A program made the translations under genes and the position numbers. A stretch of DNA of 64,000 bases from UBA1479 sp040218445. Lineage in GTDB: Bacteria > Pseudomonadota > Alphaproteobacteria > Rhodospirillales > Casp-alpha2. The stretch spans positions 124,001-188,000 of the forward strand of contig JAVJRK010000015.1 of assembly GCA_040218445.1 (NCBI GenBank), written 5' to 3'. Each line of letters opens with the position of its first letter. The stretch's first letter is position 1. Below, one piece after another: positions 22,966-30,970 of the stretch. The notes beneath the pieces are model-generated. The model had not been told where the DNA came from. It did not search any database and saw only the letters and a program-made list of their open reading frames with translations.

Positions 22966-24186
22966 ATGGCTAAAATTCAGGTCAAAAACCCCATCGTGGA
23001 ATTGGACGGCGACGAGATGACGCGGATCATCTGGGAGTTCATTAAGGACAAGCTGATCCTCCCGTACCTCGACGTCGACCTTAAGTATTACGATCTTTCC
23101 GTTCAAAAACGCGATGAGACGGATGACCAGATCACGATCGATTCCGCCAACGCCATCAAGGAACACGGCGTGGGCGTCAAATGCGCGACCATCACGCCGG
23201 ACGAAGGCCGGGTCGAGGAATTCGGCCTCAAGCAGATGTGGCGTTCGCCCAACGGCACGATCCGTAACATCCTGGGCGGCACCGTGTTCCGTCAGCCGAT
23301 TATCTGCAAGAACGTGCCGCGCTTGGTGCCGGGTTGGACCCAGCCGATCGTCATCGGCCGTCATGCCTTCGGCGACCAGTACCGCGCCACGGACTTCCTG
23401 TTCCCCGGTGCCGGCAAGCTGACCATCAAGTTCGAGCCGACGGACGGCGGCGACGTGATCGAACGCGAAGTGTTCCAAGCACCCGACGCCGGTGTCGCCA
23501 TGGCCATGTACAACCTGGATGAATCCATTCGCGGGTTCGCCCGGGCCTGCATGAACTATGCGCTGAACCTGGGCTGGCCCTGCTACCTGTCGACCAAGAA
23601 CACGATCCTGAAGGCCTATGACGGCCGTTTCATGGACCTGTTCCAGGAAGTGTTCGACAAGGAATTCGCCGACAAGTTCAAGGCGGCCGGCATCACCTAT
23701 GAACACCGTCTGATCGACGACATGGTCGCCTGCGCCATGAAGTGGGAAGGCGGCTTTGTCTGGGCCTGTAAGAACTACGACGGCGACGTACAGTCCGACA
23801 CCGTGGCCCAGGGCTTCGGCTCTTTGGGTCTGATGACGTCCGTGCTGATGACGCCGGACGGCAAGACGGTCGAAGCCGAGGCCGCCCACGGCACGGTCAC
23901 CCGTCACTACCGCCTGCACCAGCAGGGCAAGGAAACCTCGACCAACCCGATCGCCTCGATCTTCGCCTGGACCCGTGGTCTGCAGTATCGCGGCGAATTC
24001 GACGGCACGCCGGACGTGGTCAAGTTCGCCGAGGCCTTGGAAAAGGTCTGCATCGGTGCGGTTGAAAGCGGTTCCATGACCAAGGATCTGGCGATCCTCG
24101 TCGGCCCGGATCAGGGCTGGTGCACGACCCAGCAGTTCCTGGACGTGCTGGACGGCAAGATGAAAGAAGAAATGGCGAAATGGTAA
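22966..24186 (+). CDS. icd: isocitrate dehydrogenase, NADP-dependent
   Basis: Citric acid cycle enzyme that oxidises isocitrate to 2-oxoglutarate with NADP+. The 406-residue protein has the eukaryote-like type II dimeric sequence (MAKIQVKNPIVELDGDEMTR opening, SPNGTIRNILGGTVFR near residue 95, LIDDMVA metal-binding Asp near 250, EAAHGTVTRHYR near 305). This form is usual in alphaproteobacteria. Codon use is the most biased of the window, fitting high expression. It is followed by a hairpin at 24190-24217 and a strong terminator at 24275-24302. Confidence 0.97.
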   Translation: MAKIQVKNPIVELDGDEMTRIIWEFIKDKLILPYLDVDLKYYDLSVQKRDETDDQITIDSANAIKEHGVGVKCATITPDEGRVEEFGLKQMWRSPNGTIRNILGGTVFRQPIICKNVPRLVPGWTQPIVIGRHAFGDQYRATDFLFPGAGKLTIKFEPTDGGDVIEREVFQAPDAGVAMAMYNLDESIRGFARACMNYALNLGWPCYLSTKNTILKAYDGRFMDLFQEVFDKEFADKFKAAGITYEHRLIDDMVACAMKWEGGFVWACKNYDGDVQSDTVAQGFGSLGLMTSVLMTPDGKTVEAEAAHGTVTRHYRLHQQGKETSTNPIASIFAWTRGLQYRGEFDGTPDVVKFAEALEKVCIGAVESGSMTKDLAILVGPDQGWCTTQQFLDVLDGKMKEEMAKW

Positions 24187-24189
24187 AGA

Positions 24190-24217
24190 CGCCTGCTTGA
24201 GGCAAGCTCAAGCGGCG
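24190..24217. repeat. hairpin just after icd stop
   Basis: CGCC-T-GCTTGAG and CTCAAGC-GGCG form an 11-base-pair stem with one bulged T and a five-base loop. It has no U-run on either strand, so it is not by itself a standard terminator. It could stabilise the icd mRNA 3' end. Confidence 0.5.
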
Positions 24218-24274
24218 TTGGGATGGTGCGGTCGGCAACGCCGCGCTTTCCAGAGCCAAAACGCTAAAGATTGG

Positions 24275-24302
24275 AAAACCCGGGCTTCGGCCCGGGTTTT
24301 TT
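24275..24302 (+). terminator. Rho-independent terminator of icd
   Basis: AAAACCCGGGC and GCCCGGGTTTT pair as a perfect stem around TTC, ending in six T on the plus strand and four A at the other foot, so it can work in both directions. It ends icd on the plus strand and the toxin-antitoxin transcript, whose toxin stop codon it touches, on the minus strand. Confidence 0.92.
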
Positions 24303-24703
24303 CATGTGCCGCTGTTGGTCTCGAACCAAACTGCAAGGTCGCTCTCGTCAATCGACCCCGCCGCCGCGCCGAGCATCGTTTCAATGATGTCGATCTGTTT
24401 CGGTGCGCAGACAATGCCGTTCAATTCCAAAAAGACGACGGCGGTAAGGTATGCCGTCCGCTTGTTTCCATCGTGGAAGGGATGACCTTTGACAATGGCA
24501 AAGCAATAGGCAGCGGCGAGGGAGAAAATGTCCGGCCGAGGGTCGTCGTAATGCCATTTGTTCAGGGGACGGGCGATGGCAGCTTTCAGTAAGTTCTCAT
24601 CACGCAGGTCATCCGATAAGCCGCCAAATGTCGCGACGGCTTGGGCGCTAATGGCCGTTACGATACGCTCATCCAACCATTCCGGTTCTTGGATCAGGGG
24701 CAC
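24302..24703 (-). CDS. Doc-family toxin of a type II toxin-antitoxin pair
   Basis: A 133-residue Fic/Doc-fold protein. The motif HPFHDGNKR is at about residues 74-82, in the form used by Doc kinases (TIGR01550), which phosphorylate elongation factor Tu; canonical Fic AMPylases are usually longer. It starts with GTG at 24703, 14 bases after the stop of the antitoxin gene. The stop TGA lies at the foot of the icd terminator. The motif is intact, so it is probably active unless neutralised. Confidence 0.9.
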   Translation of the reverse strand: MPLIQEPEWLDERIVTAISAQAVATFGGLSDDLRDENLLKAAIARPLNKWHYDDPRPDIFSLAAAYCFAIVKGHPFHDGNKRTAYLTAVVFLELNGIVCAPKQIDIIETMLGAAAGSIDESDLAVWFETNSGT

Positions 24704-24716
24704 GGCAAGTCATGCC

Positions 24717-24938
24717 TTACTTGGCGAGTTCTTTGAGAGCCTCACGGTCACGGGCCATCACCTTGCGGGTAACCTCCATGGCTTTCTCGAACTTGGGGTC
24801 GTAGGGCGTAACCATGACGCCGTGAGGAGTTTCCACCGCAAACAGGGAATCGCCCTCCTTCACGTTCAACCGGTTTAGGACCTCTTTGGGCCATGTCGTG
24901 GCTAGGGAGTTGCCCGTCTTGCGCAGTTTCAGTTCCAT
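24717..24938 (-). CDS. AbrB/MazE-type antitoxin paired with Doc toxin
   Basis: A 73-residue protein. Its N-terminal 45 residues are an AbrB/MazE swapped-hairpin DNA-binding domain (MELKLRKTGNSLATTWPKEVL, then NVKEGDSLFAVETPHGVMV), and the C-terminal 25 residues are a charged helix that should bind the toxin. This is the Doc partner type described by TIGR02609 rather than classical Phd. The ATG at 24938 has GGGA upstream; an ATG four codons earlier has none. It probably represses its own promoter in the AT-rich gap 24939-24976. Confidence 0.88.
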   Translation of the reverse strand: MELKLRKTGNSLATTWPKEVLNRLNVKEGDSLFAVETPHGVMVTPYDPKFEKAMEVTRKVMARDREALKELAK

Positions 24939-24976
24939 GTGAAATCCCATCGATAATTTTACAAATGTTATTACAT

Positions 24977-25639
24977 TTATAAAACTAACTCAATCTCGGT
25001 ATTTCTTGCGACAATCTCGATCGTGGCCGCGCCCAGGTGACGCTTGATCGTTTCCGCCGTTTCTTCGCACGGGACCGGGCTTTCTTCCGACTCGCTGATC
25101 ACGATGGTGCGCAGGGCGATGTGCCTGGTGCGCATGGCCATGACAGCGGTCAACGTGTGGGAAATGGTGCCCAGGTAGCTGCCGACCACCAGAACAACCG
25201 GGATATCAAGGGCGGCGATCCAATCCAGGACCGTGTGCTGATCCGTCAGCGGGACCATCACGCCGCCCACGCCTTCGATGAATAAGGTCTCATCATCGCC
25301 CGTGTTTTCAAGCTCTTGCCGGCAGAATCCGACCAGCCGGTCGAAATCTATCCCCAGGCCTTCGCGGGCCGCCGCCATGTCGGGCGAGAGCGGCGCCTTG
25401 AACCGGTAGGGCGAACAGGCGTCGATGGCCTCACTCGTGGCATCAATACCCTGCGCCGCCAATAACTGGCCCGTGTCGGAGGTTGCAATGGCCTCCGCAT
25501 CGTCGCCGTCCCAGCCGGAGATCACGGGCTTGATCGCGCGGGCCGGGCGCCCTTCGGCGATCAGCCTGCGGATCAGCGATGCCGTCACATAGGTCTTTCC
25601 GACGCCGGTGCCGGATGATGTTACGAAGAGGCCCTGAAT
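24977..25639 (-). CDS. bioD: dethiobiotin synthetase, probable ATT start
   Basis: ATP-dependent carboxylase that closes the ureido ring of dethiobiotin. The first ATG/GTG/TTG-type start in frame (GTG, 25588) would remove the P-loop, which is essential. The frame continues upstream through GTGVGKT (residues 10-16 when counted from 25639), and the family opening M-x-G-L-F-V-T is reached at an ATT codon at 25639, seven bases after GGGAG. This start lies inside the last codons of bioF, overlapping it by 19 bases. From ATT the protein has 220 residues, normal for BioD, with IKPVISGWD near 35-43 and EGVGGVMVPL near 122. A frameshift from bioF is the alternative. Confidence 0.88.
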   Translation of the reverse strand: MQGLFVTSSGTGVGKTYVTASLIRRLIAEGRPARAIKPVISGWDGDDAEAIATSDTGQLLAAQGIDATSEAIDACSPYRFKAPLSPDMAAAREGLGIDFDRLVGFCRQELENTGDDETLFIEGVGGVMVPLTDQHTVLDWIAALDIPVVLVVGSYLGTISHTLTAVMAMRTRHIALRTIVISESEESPVPCEETAETIKRHLGAATIEIVARNTEIELVL

Positions 25640-26805
25640 TTGTCGTCTCCCGTCAAAACCTTGTCGGCGATCAGGTCGGCAAGGGCATCGATATCCGCAT
25701 CCGCATGTTCCGCCGTGAAGGTCAGGCGCAGGCGTGCCGTGCCTTCGGGCACGGTCGGCGGGCGAATGCCGATCACCAGATAGCCCGCGTCTTCCAACGT
25801 TTTCTGGGCCGCCATGGTGCGGTCCGTATCGCCCAACAGGACCGGAACGATGGGGCTTTCGGCCTGCGGTAGGCCCAAGCGTTGGGTAAAGCGGCGCGCT
25901 TTTTTCACGGGCCGCGCCGCGTATTCCGGGTCACCTTCGATGATGTCCAATGCGGCGATGGCGGCGGCCACCGTGGCGGGCGGCAGGCCCGTGGAATAAA
26001 TCAGTGTGCGGCAGCGGGTTTTCATCAGATCGATCACGGCCTTGGATGCACAAAGGTATCCGCCGTATCCGCCCACGGCCTTGGACAAGGTACCCATTTG
26101 CAGGTCGACCCCGGCCTTGGTGCCGCCGGAAAAGGTCGAACCGCGCCCGCCGGCGCCGACCACGCCGATACCATGGGCGTCGTCGGTCATCAGCCAGGCG
26201 TCGAATTCGGCGGCCAGATCGGCCATGTCGTGAACCGGGGCCAAGTCGCCATCCATGGAGAACACGCCGTCGGTGACGATCAGGCAGCGTTTGTGGCTGG
26301 CCCGGTGTTTTGTCAGCAATTCCCGTAGATGCCCCATATCGTTGTGTCGGAACAGATGTTGGTCGGCGCGCGACAGGCGCCCGCCGACGATGATGCAGGC
26401 ATGGCTCCATTCGTCGGCCAGGACCAGATCGCCCTCGGCGATCAGGGTCGGGATCACGCCCGTATTGGTGAGGAAGCCCGAGCCCATAACACAGCAATCT
26501 TCCGTGCCTTTCAGGCGGGCCAGGCGGGCTTCCAGTTCCGGCAGCAGGGGGTGATCGCCCGTGACCAGGCGCGATGCGCCCGATCCCACGCCAAGATTGT
26601 CGATGGCGTCCTTGGCGGCCTGTTTCAAGGCCGGGTGCTGGGTCAGGTTCAAATAATCGTTGCAGGAAAAGGAGATCAACCGCCGCCCGCCGCGCAGAAC
26701 ATCGATGGTATTGGTGCGCTCCGTCACGGTCAGCCGGCGGCGCAGGCCACGGGCTTCCAGGGCGCGGAGCTTTTCATCGGCGAAGGCGTCGAGCGAGCGG
26801 GACAT
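25621..26805 (-). CDS. bioF: 8-amino-7-oxononanoate synthase
   Basis: PLP enzyme joining pimeloyl thioester and L-alanine to form 8-amino-7-oxononanoate in biotin synthesis. The 394-residue protein is of normal length. The opening has SFSCNDYLNLTQHPALK near residue 47, GSGASRLVTGDHPLLPELE near 78, DDAHGIGVVGAGGRG near 208 and the PLP lysine in GTLSKAVGGYGGY near residue 240. It starts three bases after the bioA stop, and its own stop lies inside the start of bioD, so translation is tightly coupled. Confidence 0.95.
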   Translation of the reverse strand: MSRSLDAFADEKLRALEARGLRRRLTVTERTNTIDVLRGGRRLISFSCNDYLNLTQHPALKQAAKDAIDNLGVGSGASRLVTGDHPLLPELEARLARLKGTEDCCVMGSGFLTNTGVIPTLIAEGDLVLADEWSHACIIVGGRLSRADQHLFRHNDMGHLRELLTKHRASHKRCLIVTDGVFSMDGDLAPVHDMADLAAEFDAWLMTDDAHGIGVVGAGGRGSTFSGGTKAGVDLQMGTLSKAVGGYGGYLCASKAVIDLMKTRCRTLIYSTGLPPATVAAAIAALDIIEGDPEYAARPVKKARRFTQRLGLPQAESPIVPVLLGDTDRTMAAQKTLEDAGYLVIGIRPPTVPEGTARLRLTFTAEHADADIDALADLIADKVLTGDDKFRASS

Positions 26806-26808
26806 GTC

Positions 26809-28110
26809 TTATGTCTTTCCAAACCGTGCGCCCCATTCGGGCACGATCTTGAGTATAGCATCCGTCAGACGGGCCAGGTCACCGGCGTCGATGTTGTAGG
26901 CCGGGGTCAGGTAGACAATGTCCGAAAACGGGCGGATGAACACGCCTTCTTCGACGAAGCGCCCGCGCATCCAGGTCAATTCTTCGAACCCGCCGATATC
27001 CAATTGCACCACGCCGATGGCACCTTGGCCGCGCACATCCTTGACGCCGGGCATGCCGCGGCAGGGCGCCAGGGCGGGAACAAGGGCTTGTTCCAACGCC
27101 TGAACCTGGGCGAGCCTTCCTTCGGTCTCGAACAAATCCAGCGACGCATTGGCGGCGGCGCAGGCGAGTGCATTGCCGGTGAACGTGGGGCCGTGCATCA
27201 GGCAGTGTTCAAGTTGGTCCGATTGGAAGGCGTCGAACACGTCTTCCGACGCCAGCGTGGCCGACAGGGGCAGGGTGCCACCGGTCAGCGTCTTGGACAG
27301 GGTGAAGATATCCGGTTTTACGTCCGCCGATTGCCCCGCCAACATGGTGCCCAGCCGCCCCAGACCGGAAAATATCTCGTCGAAGATCAGCAGCAGGCCA
27401 TGGGCGTCGCAAAGCTTGCGAATGCGCCGCAGCACCTGCGGGTCGTGGAAGATCATCCCGCCAGCCCCTTGGATCAAGGGTTCGACGATCACGCCAGCGA
27501 TGGTCTTTCCTTCGCGCGCCAACAGGTCCGAGAGGGTCGCTTCGGTTTCCTCGTCACGCGGCAGATCGGCGATCAGCTGTCCCGGCACCACGCCTTGGAA
27601 CGCGGCATGAAAGCCGTCCACTGGATCGCACAGCGCCATGGTCGCGAAGGTATCGCCGTGATAGCCGCCCCGGAAACACAGGAACTTCTTGCGCGTGGTC
27701 TCGCCCTTGTTGTGCCAGTACTGGGCGGCCATTTTCAGGGCGACCTCGACCGAGACCGATCCCGATTCCGAAAAAAACGTGCGGTAGGGCGGCAATCCCA
27801 ATAACGACGGCAAACGGGAAGCCAGCTTGAACGCCGGTTCGTTGGCCAGCCCCGCCAGCATGACATGAGGCAGGGTTGCGGCCTGTTCGCGGATGGCGTT
27901 AACGATATGCGGATGATTGTAGCCGTGACAGGCAGCCCACCAACTGGCCACGCCGTCGATCAGTTCGCGGCCGTCGGCAAGCGTGATGCGCGACCCATGC
28001 GTTTTGACGGCGGCTTCGGGCAGGGGCGCCGTCTGCATCTGGGTATAGGGCATCCAGATACGGTCATAACCCTGTCGGAGCCAGTCAGGCGCCTTTCCCG
28101 TGTCGGTCAT
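26809..28110 (-). CDS. bioA: adenosylmethionine-8-amino-7-oxononanoate aminotransferase
   Basis: Class III PLP aminotransferase converting 8-amino-7-oxononanoate to 7,8-diaminononanoate, with S-adenosylmethionine as usual amino donor. At 433 residues it has IWMPYTQMQTA near the start, GVASWWAACHGYNHP near 50, FRGGYHGDTF near 145, the cofactor Asp in LIFDEIFSGLGRLG near 237-250, and the PLP lysine in FTLSKTLTGG near residue 272. It follows bioB by 24 bases. Confidence 0.95.
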   Translation of the reverse strand: MTDTGKAPDWLRQGYDRIWMPYTQMQTAPLPEAAVKTHGSRITLADGRELIDGVASWWAACHGYNHPHIVNAIREQAATLPHVMLAGLANEPAFKLASRLPSLLGLPPYRTFFSESGSVSVEVALKMAAQYWHNKGETTRKKFLCFRGGYHGDTFATMALCDPVDGFHAAFQGVVPGQLIADLPRDEETEATLSDLLAREGKTIAGVIVEPLIQGAGGMIFHDPQVLRRIRKLCDAHGLLLIFDEIFSGLGRLGTMLAGQSADVKPDIFTLSKTLTGGTLPLSATLASEDVFDAFQSDQLEHCLMHGPTFTGNALACAAANASLDLFETEGRLAQVQALEQALVPALAPCRGMPGVKDVRGQGAIGVVQLDIGGFEELTWMRGRFVEEGVFIRPFSDIVYLTPAYNIDAGDLARLTDAILKIVPEWGARFGKT

Positions 28111-28134
28111 AAGGTCCCGTTCACAAGGTATCGT

Positions 28135-29139
28135 TCATAGGGTGTCGGGGGCGACCGGGCCGATGTCCTCGCCCCGGATGCCAAGGCGGTTGAACAGGGA
28201 CGCATCGCGGTCCTGTTCCGGGTTGGCCGTGGTCAACAGCTTGGGCCCCACGAAGATCGACCCGGCGCCGGCCAGGAAGCACAGCGCCTGTAATTCGTCC
28301 GACATTTCCTCGCGGCCCGCCGAAAGCCTGACGGTGGAGGCCGGCATCATGATTTTGGCGACGGCGATGGTGCGCACGAAATCGAGCGGGTCGAGTTCCT
28401 CGCGGCTTTCCAGCGGCGTGCCTTCGACCTGAACCAGCATGTTGATGGGCACGCTTTCCGGGTGGGGCTGCAAATTGGCGAGCGTCACCAGCATGTCGGC
28501 GCGGTCCTGGGCGGCCTCGCCCATGCCCAAGATGCCGCCGCAGCAGACCTTGATGCCCGCATCGCGCACGGATTGCAGGGTATCCAGGCGGTCGGCATAG
28601 GTGCGGGTGGAAATGATCTCGGAATAGAAATTTTCCGAGGTGTCCAGATTGTGGTTGTAGTAATCCAATCCGGCGTCGTGAAGGCGCTGCGCCTGATCCG
28701 GCGTCAGCATGCCCAGGGTCGCGCAGGCTTCCATGCCCATTTCGCGCACGCCTTCGATCATCTTGCAGACGGCGTCCAGGTCTTTGTCCTTAGGCGATCG
28801 CCAGGCCGCCCCCATACAATATCGGGTCGCCCCCGCATCCTTGGCGCGCTTGGCTTCGGCCAGGACCGTGTCCACATCCATCAATTTGGAGGCATCGACG
28901 CCGGTGTCGTACTGGGCCGCCTGCGGGCAATAGGCGCAATCTTCGGGGCAGCCGCCGGTTTTGACCGACAGCAGAGATGCCATTTGCACCGTATTTGCAT
29001 CGAAATACCGCCGGTGCAGGGTTTGCGCCCGGTGGATCAGATCGGCAAAAGGCAGATTGAACAATGCCAGGGCGTCTTCCGCCGTCCAGTCATGGCGGAG
29101 CGCCGGATCGTTTTGCGTGGGGACGTTGATTTCGTTCAT
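28135..29139 (-). CDS. bioB: biotin synthase
   Basis: Radical S-adenosylmethionine enzyme that inserts sulfur into dethiobiotin. The 334-residue protein carries the radical-SAM cluster motif C-x3-C-x2-C in CPEDCAYCPQ near residue 60-69. The later GGILGMGE near 190 and the Asn/Asp residues around YYNHNLDTS near 155 match known BioB. It is the first gene of bioB-bioA-bioF-bioD; no BioR-like TTATMKATAA site or biotin riboswitch is visible upstream. Confidence 0.96.
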   Translation of the reverse strand: MNEINVPTQNDPALRHDWTAEDALALFNLPFADLIHRAQTLHRRYFDANTVQMASLLSVKTGGCPEDCAYCPQAAQYDTGVDASKLMDVDTVLAEAKRAKDAGATRYCMGAAWRSPKDKDLDAVCKMIEGVREMGMEACATLGMLTPDQAQRLHDAGLDYYNHNLDTSENFYSEIISTRTYADRLDTLQSVRDAGIKVCCGGILGMGEAAQDRADMLVTLANLQPHPESVPINMLVQVEGTPLESREELDPLDFVRTIAVAKIMMPASTVRLSAGREEMSDELQALCFLAGAGSIFVGPKLLTTANPEQDRDASLFNRLGIRGEDIGPVAPDTL

Positions 29140-29253
29140 AATGGGGTTCTGGGCCTTCCTGGGCGAAGTGTCCGGATCATAACGGGGCCAGGGCCGGGAT
29201 AGGCGCGCTGAACGGCCCGGTCAAGGAATTTAGCACAAAGCGCTTGCCTTTGG

Positions 29254-29282
29254 TTGACGGCGGGGGGCGATTGCCTTAAAAA
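29254..29282 (+). promoter_or_regulatory. possible sigma-70-type promoter of rpmB
   Basis: TTGACG at 29254-29259 and TAAAAA at 29277-29282 are separated by 17 bases, about 75 bases before the rpmB start. The -35 is good and the -10 poor. It is the best candidate in the 218-base gap between bioB and rpmB. Confidence 0.35.
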
Positions 29283-29357
29283 GCCGCCTCCGACCCGGGG
29301 TTCTCCCCGTGTTCACCGATTTTTACCAGCGAAAGCTGATCATAGGAACCAGAAGTC

Positions 29358-29648
29358 ATGTCCAGAGTTTGCGATCTGACGGGCAAGCGCGTCGTCACCG
29401 GGAACAACGTTTCCCACGCACATAACAAGACCCGCCGCCGGTTTTTGCCGAACCTTCAGGAAACCAGCCTGTGGAGCGATACGCTCGGCTGCATGGTGCG
29501 CATGAAAGTGTCTGCCAGCGCCATTCGCACGGTTGAGCACAAGGGCGGCCTGGATGCATTCCTGCTGGATGCGTCCGATGCCGACCTGGCCCCGGCCGTC
29601 GTCAAAATCAAGAAGCTTGTAAAGAAAGCTCAGGAGAAAGCGGCGTAG
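29358..29648 (+). CDS. rpmB: 50S ribosomal protein L28
   Basis: Ribosomal large-subunit protein of 96 residues, the longer alphaproteobacterial form. The start MSRVCDLTGKRVVTGNNVSH and the R-R-R-F-L-P-N-L-Q segment are diagnostic. The C-terminal basic tail (IKKLVKKAQEKAA) is typical. It is a monocistronic gene with its own terminator at 29677-29712. Confidence 0.97.
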   Translation: MSRVCDLTGKRVVTGNNVSHAHNKTRRRFLPNLQETSLWSDTLGCMVRMKVSASAIRTVEHKGGLDAFLLDASDADLAPAVVKIKKLVKKAQEKAA

Positions 29649-29676
29649 GCTAGCCATACAGAATTTGCCCAACGGC

Positions 29677-29712
29677 AAAGGCCCGCGCCCCGAACGAGGC
29701 GCGGGCCTTTTT
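29677..29712 (+). terminator. Rho-independent terminator of rpmB
   Basis: AAAGGCCCGCGCC and GGCGCGGGCCTTT form a perfect 13-base-pair stem around CCGAACGA, followed by TTTTTC on the plus strand. It lies about 30 bases past the rpmB stop. Confidence 0.93.
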
Positions 29713-29770
29713 CTTTGCATAATTGCCGTATCTAAATCGAACCCCGGTCGAGGTAGAGGAGACCCAGACA

Positions 29771-30361
29771 ATGACCGACATGTCCGTGACCCAAATGCTG
29801 TTCCGTGATGCCGAAAAATCCGATGCGCGCGATATCGCGGCACTTTACCGTTTGGCAGCCGGCGGGGTCGCTGACGTCGTCTGGGACGGCCTGCGGGAAG
29901 ATGATGAAGACATCATCGATACCGGTGCCCGGCGCTTTGCCCGTGAAGGCGAGGATTTTTCCTATCAGAACTGCGCCATGGCCGAATATCGCGGCCGGCC
30001 GGTCGGCCTGTTGCATGCCTTTCCGCTGCAGAGTGATCCGAACTTCGATCCGGCGGAGGTGGATCCGGTTCTCCGTCCCTATGCGGAACTGGAACAAGGT
30101 GACAGCTATTACATCGGCGGCATTGCCCTGAAGCCTGATTTCAGGGGCCGGGGCATGGGCACCAAAATGCTGCGGCTGGCGGAGCTGCGGGCCATGACCC
30201 GGGGATTCGTCCGGATGTCCCTGATCGCGTTCGAAGCCAACAAGAAAGCGGTCAAACTGTATGAACGCCTGGGCTACCGTACCACGGACAGCCGCGATAT
30301 CGTGGCGCATCCTCTGATTGAGTACGAGGGGCGGGCCCTGCTGATGGTCAAGGAGCTTTGA
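29771..30361 (+). CDS. GNAT-family N-acetyltransferase
   Basis: A 196-residue acetyl-CoA-dependent acetyltransferase. The GNAT core is seen as YYIGGIALKPDFRGRGMGTKML (strand beta4 and the R/Q-x-x-G-x-G acetyl-CoA loop, near residues 115-137) and NKKAVKLYERLGYR near 155-170. The start is the ATG at 29771, nine bases after GAGGAG. The acceptor substrate is unknown. The downstream GNAT gene overlaps its ribosome binding site with the end of this gene, so the two are co-translated. Confidence 0.87.
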   Translation: MTDMSVTQMLFRDAEKSDARDIAALYRLAAGGVADVVWDGLREDDEDIIDTGARRFAREGEDFSYQNCAMAEYRGRPVGLLHAFPLQSDPNFDPAEVDPVLRPYAELEQGDSYYIGGIALKPDFRGRGMGTKMLRLAELRAMTRGFVRMSLIAFEANKKAVKLYERLGYRTTDSRDIVAHPLIEYEGRALLMVKEL

Positions 30362-30363
30362 GC

Positions 30364-30879
30364 ATGCAGATGCAATCGATGGTGCCGGTTGTAGAAACGG
30401 ATCGTCTGCGCCTGCGCGGTTGGACGTTGAAGGATTTCGAACCGTTTGCCGCCTTTCGCCAAGACGGTGACGATCAAGCTTATAAAGATGGCGCGGCAAC
30501 GCGGTTTCAGGCTTGGCTGGAATTCGCCGCGAAAGCCGGTGAATGGGGACTTTACGGAGCCGGGGCGTTTATCGTTGCCGATAAGGCCACGGATACGGCC
30601 GTCGGATATGCGGGACTTTGGCGCGCACCCTATATCGCCGAGCCGGAACTTTGCTGGTCCCTGTTTCCAGGGCACCGGGGGCGCGGATATGCGACCGAGG
30701 CTGCCCTGACGGCGCGGGATTGGGCATATCGGGAATTGGGTTTGAAGCCCCTGATGAGCTTCGTCCACCCCGAGAATTTGCCTTCCCGGGCGGTCGCGGA
30801 ACGCATCGGTGCCGTGATCGAAGGCGAAGGCGAACTACGGGGGGAACCCAGGCTGATTTACCGGCACCTGAAACCTTGA
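30364..30879 (+). CDS. GNAT acetyltransferase, RimJ/RimL-like
   Basis: A 171-residue acetyltransferase of the subgroup that opens with V-E-T-D-R-L-R-L-R. The acetyl-CoA site is H-R-G-R-G-Y-A-T-E-A near residue 100, and the end (VHPENLPSRAVAERIGAV) is typical of RimJ-like enzymes that acetylate protein N-termini or amino acids. The ATG at 30364 stands eight bases after AAGGAG and two bases after the previous stop. A second GNAT of a different subgroup directly upstream suggests a small acetylation unit of unknown target. Confidence 0.88.
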   Translation: MQMQSMVPVVETDRLRLRGWTLKDFEPFAAFRQDGDDQAYKDGAATRFQAWLEFAAKAGEWGLYGAGAFIVADKATDTAVGYAGLWRAPYIAEPELCWSLFPGHRGRGYATEAALTARDWAYRELGLKPLMSFVHPENLPSRAVAERIGAVIEGEGELRGEPRLIYRHLKP

Positions 30880-30970
30880 TCATCTCCTTCTGGTAATCTC
30901 GATATCGCCCCCGGTTTCTGCAACAATGCGATCTTGCCGTATCATCCGGCGGGGTGGCAGAGAGACCGGG

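Noticed and set aside
25588..25590. GTG as start of bioD
   Set aside because: It would delete the ATP-binding P-loop, which is present in the same frame just upstream.
26329..27804. 491-codon open frame on the plus strand
   Set aside because: It is antisense to bioF and bioA and has no recognisable domain.
29140..29357. BioR site or biotin control element before bioB
   Set aside because: No TTATMKATAA-like dyad was found in the gap.
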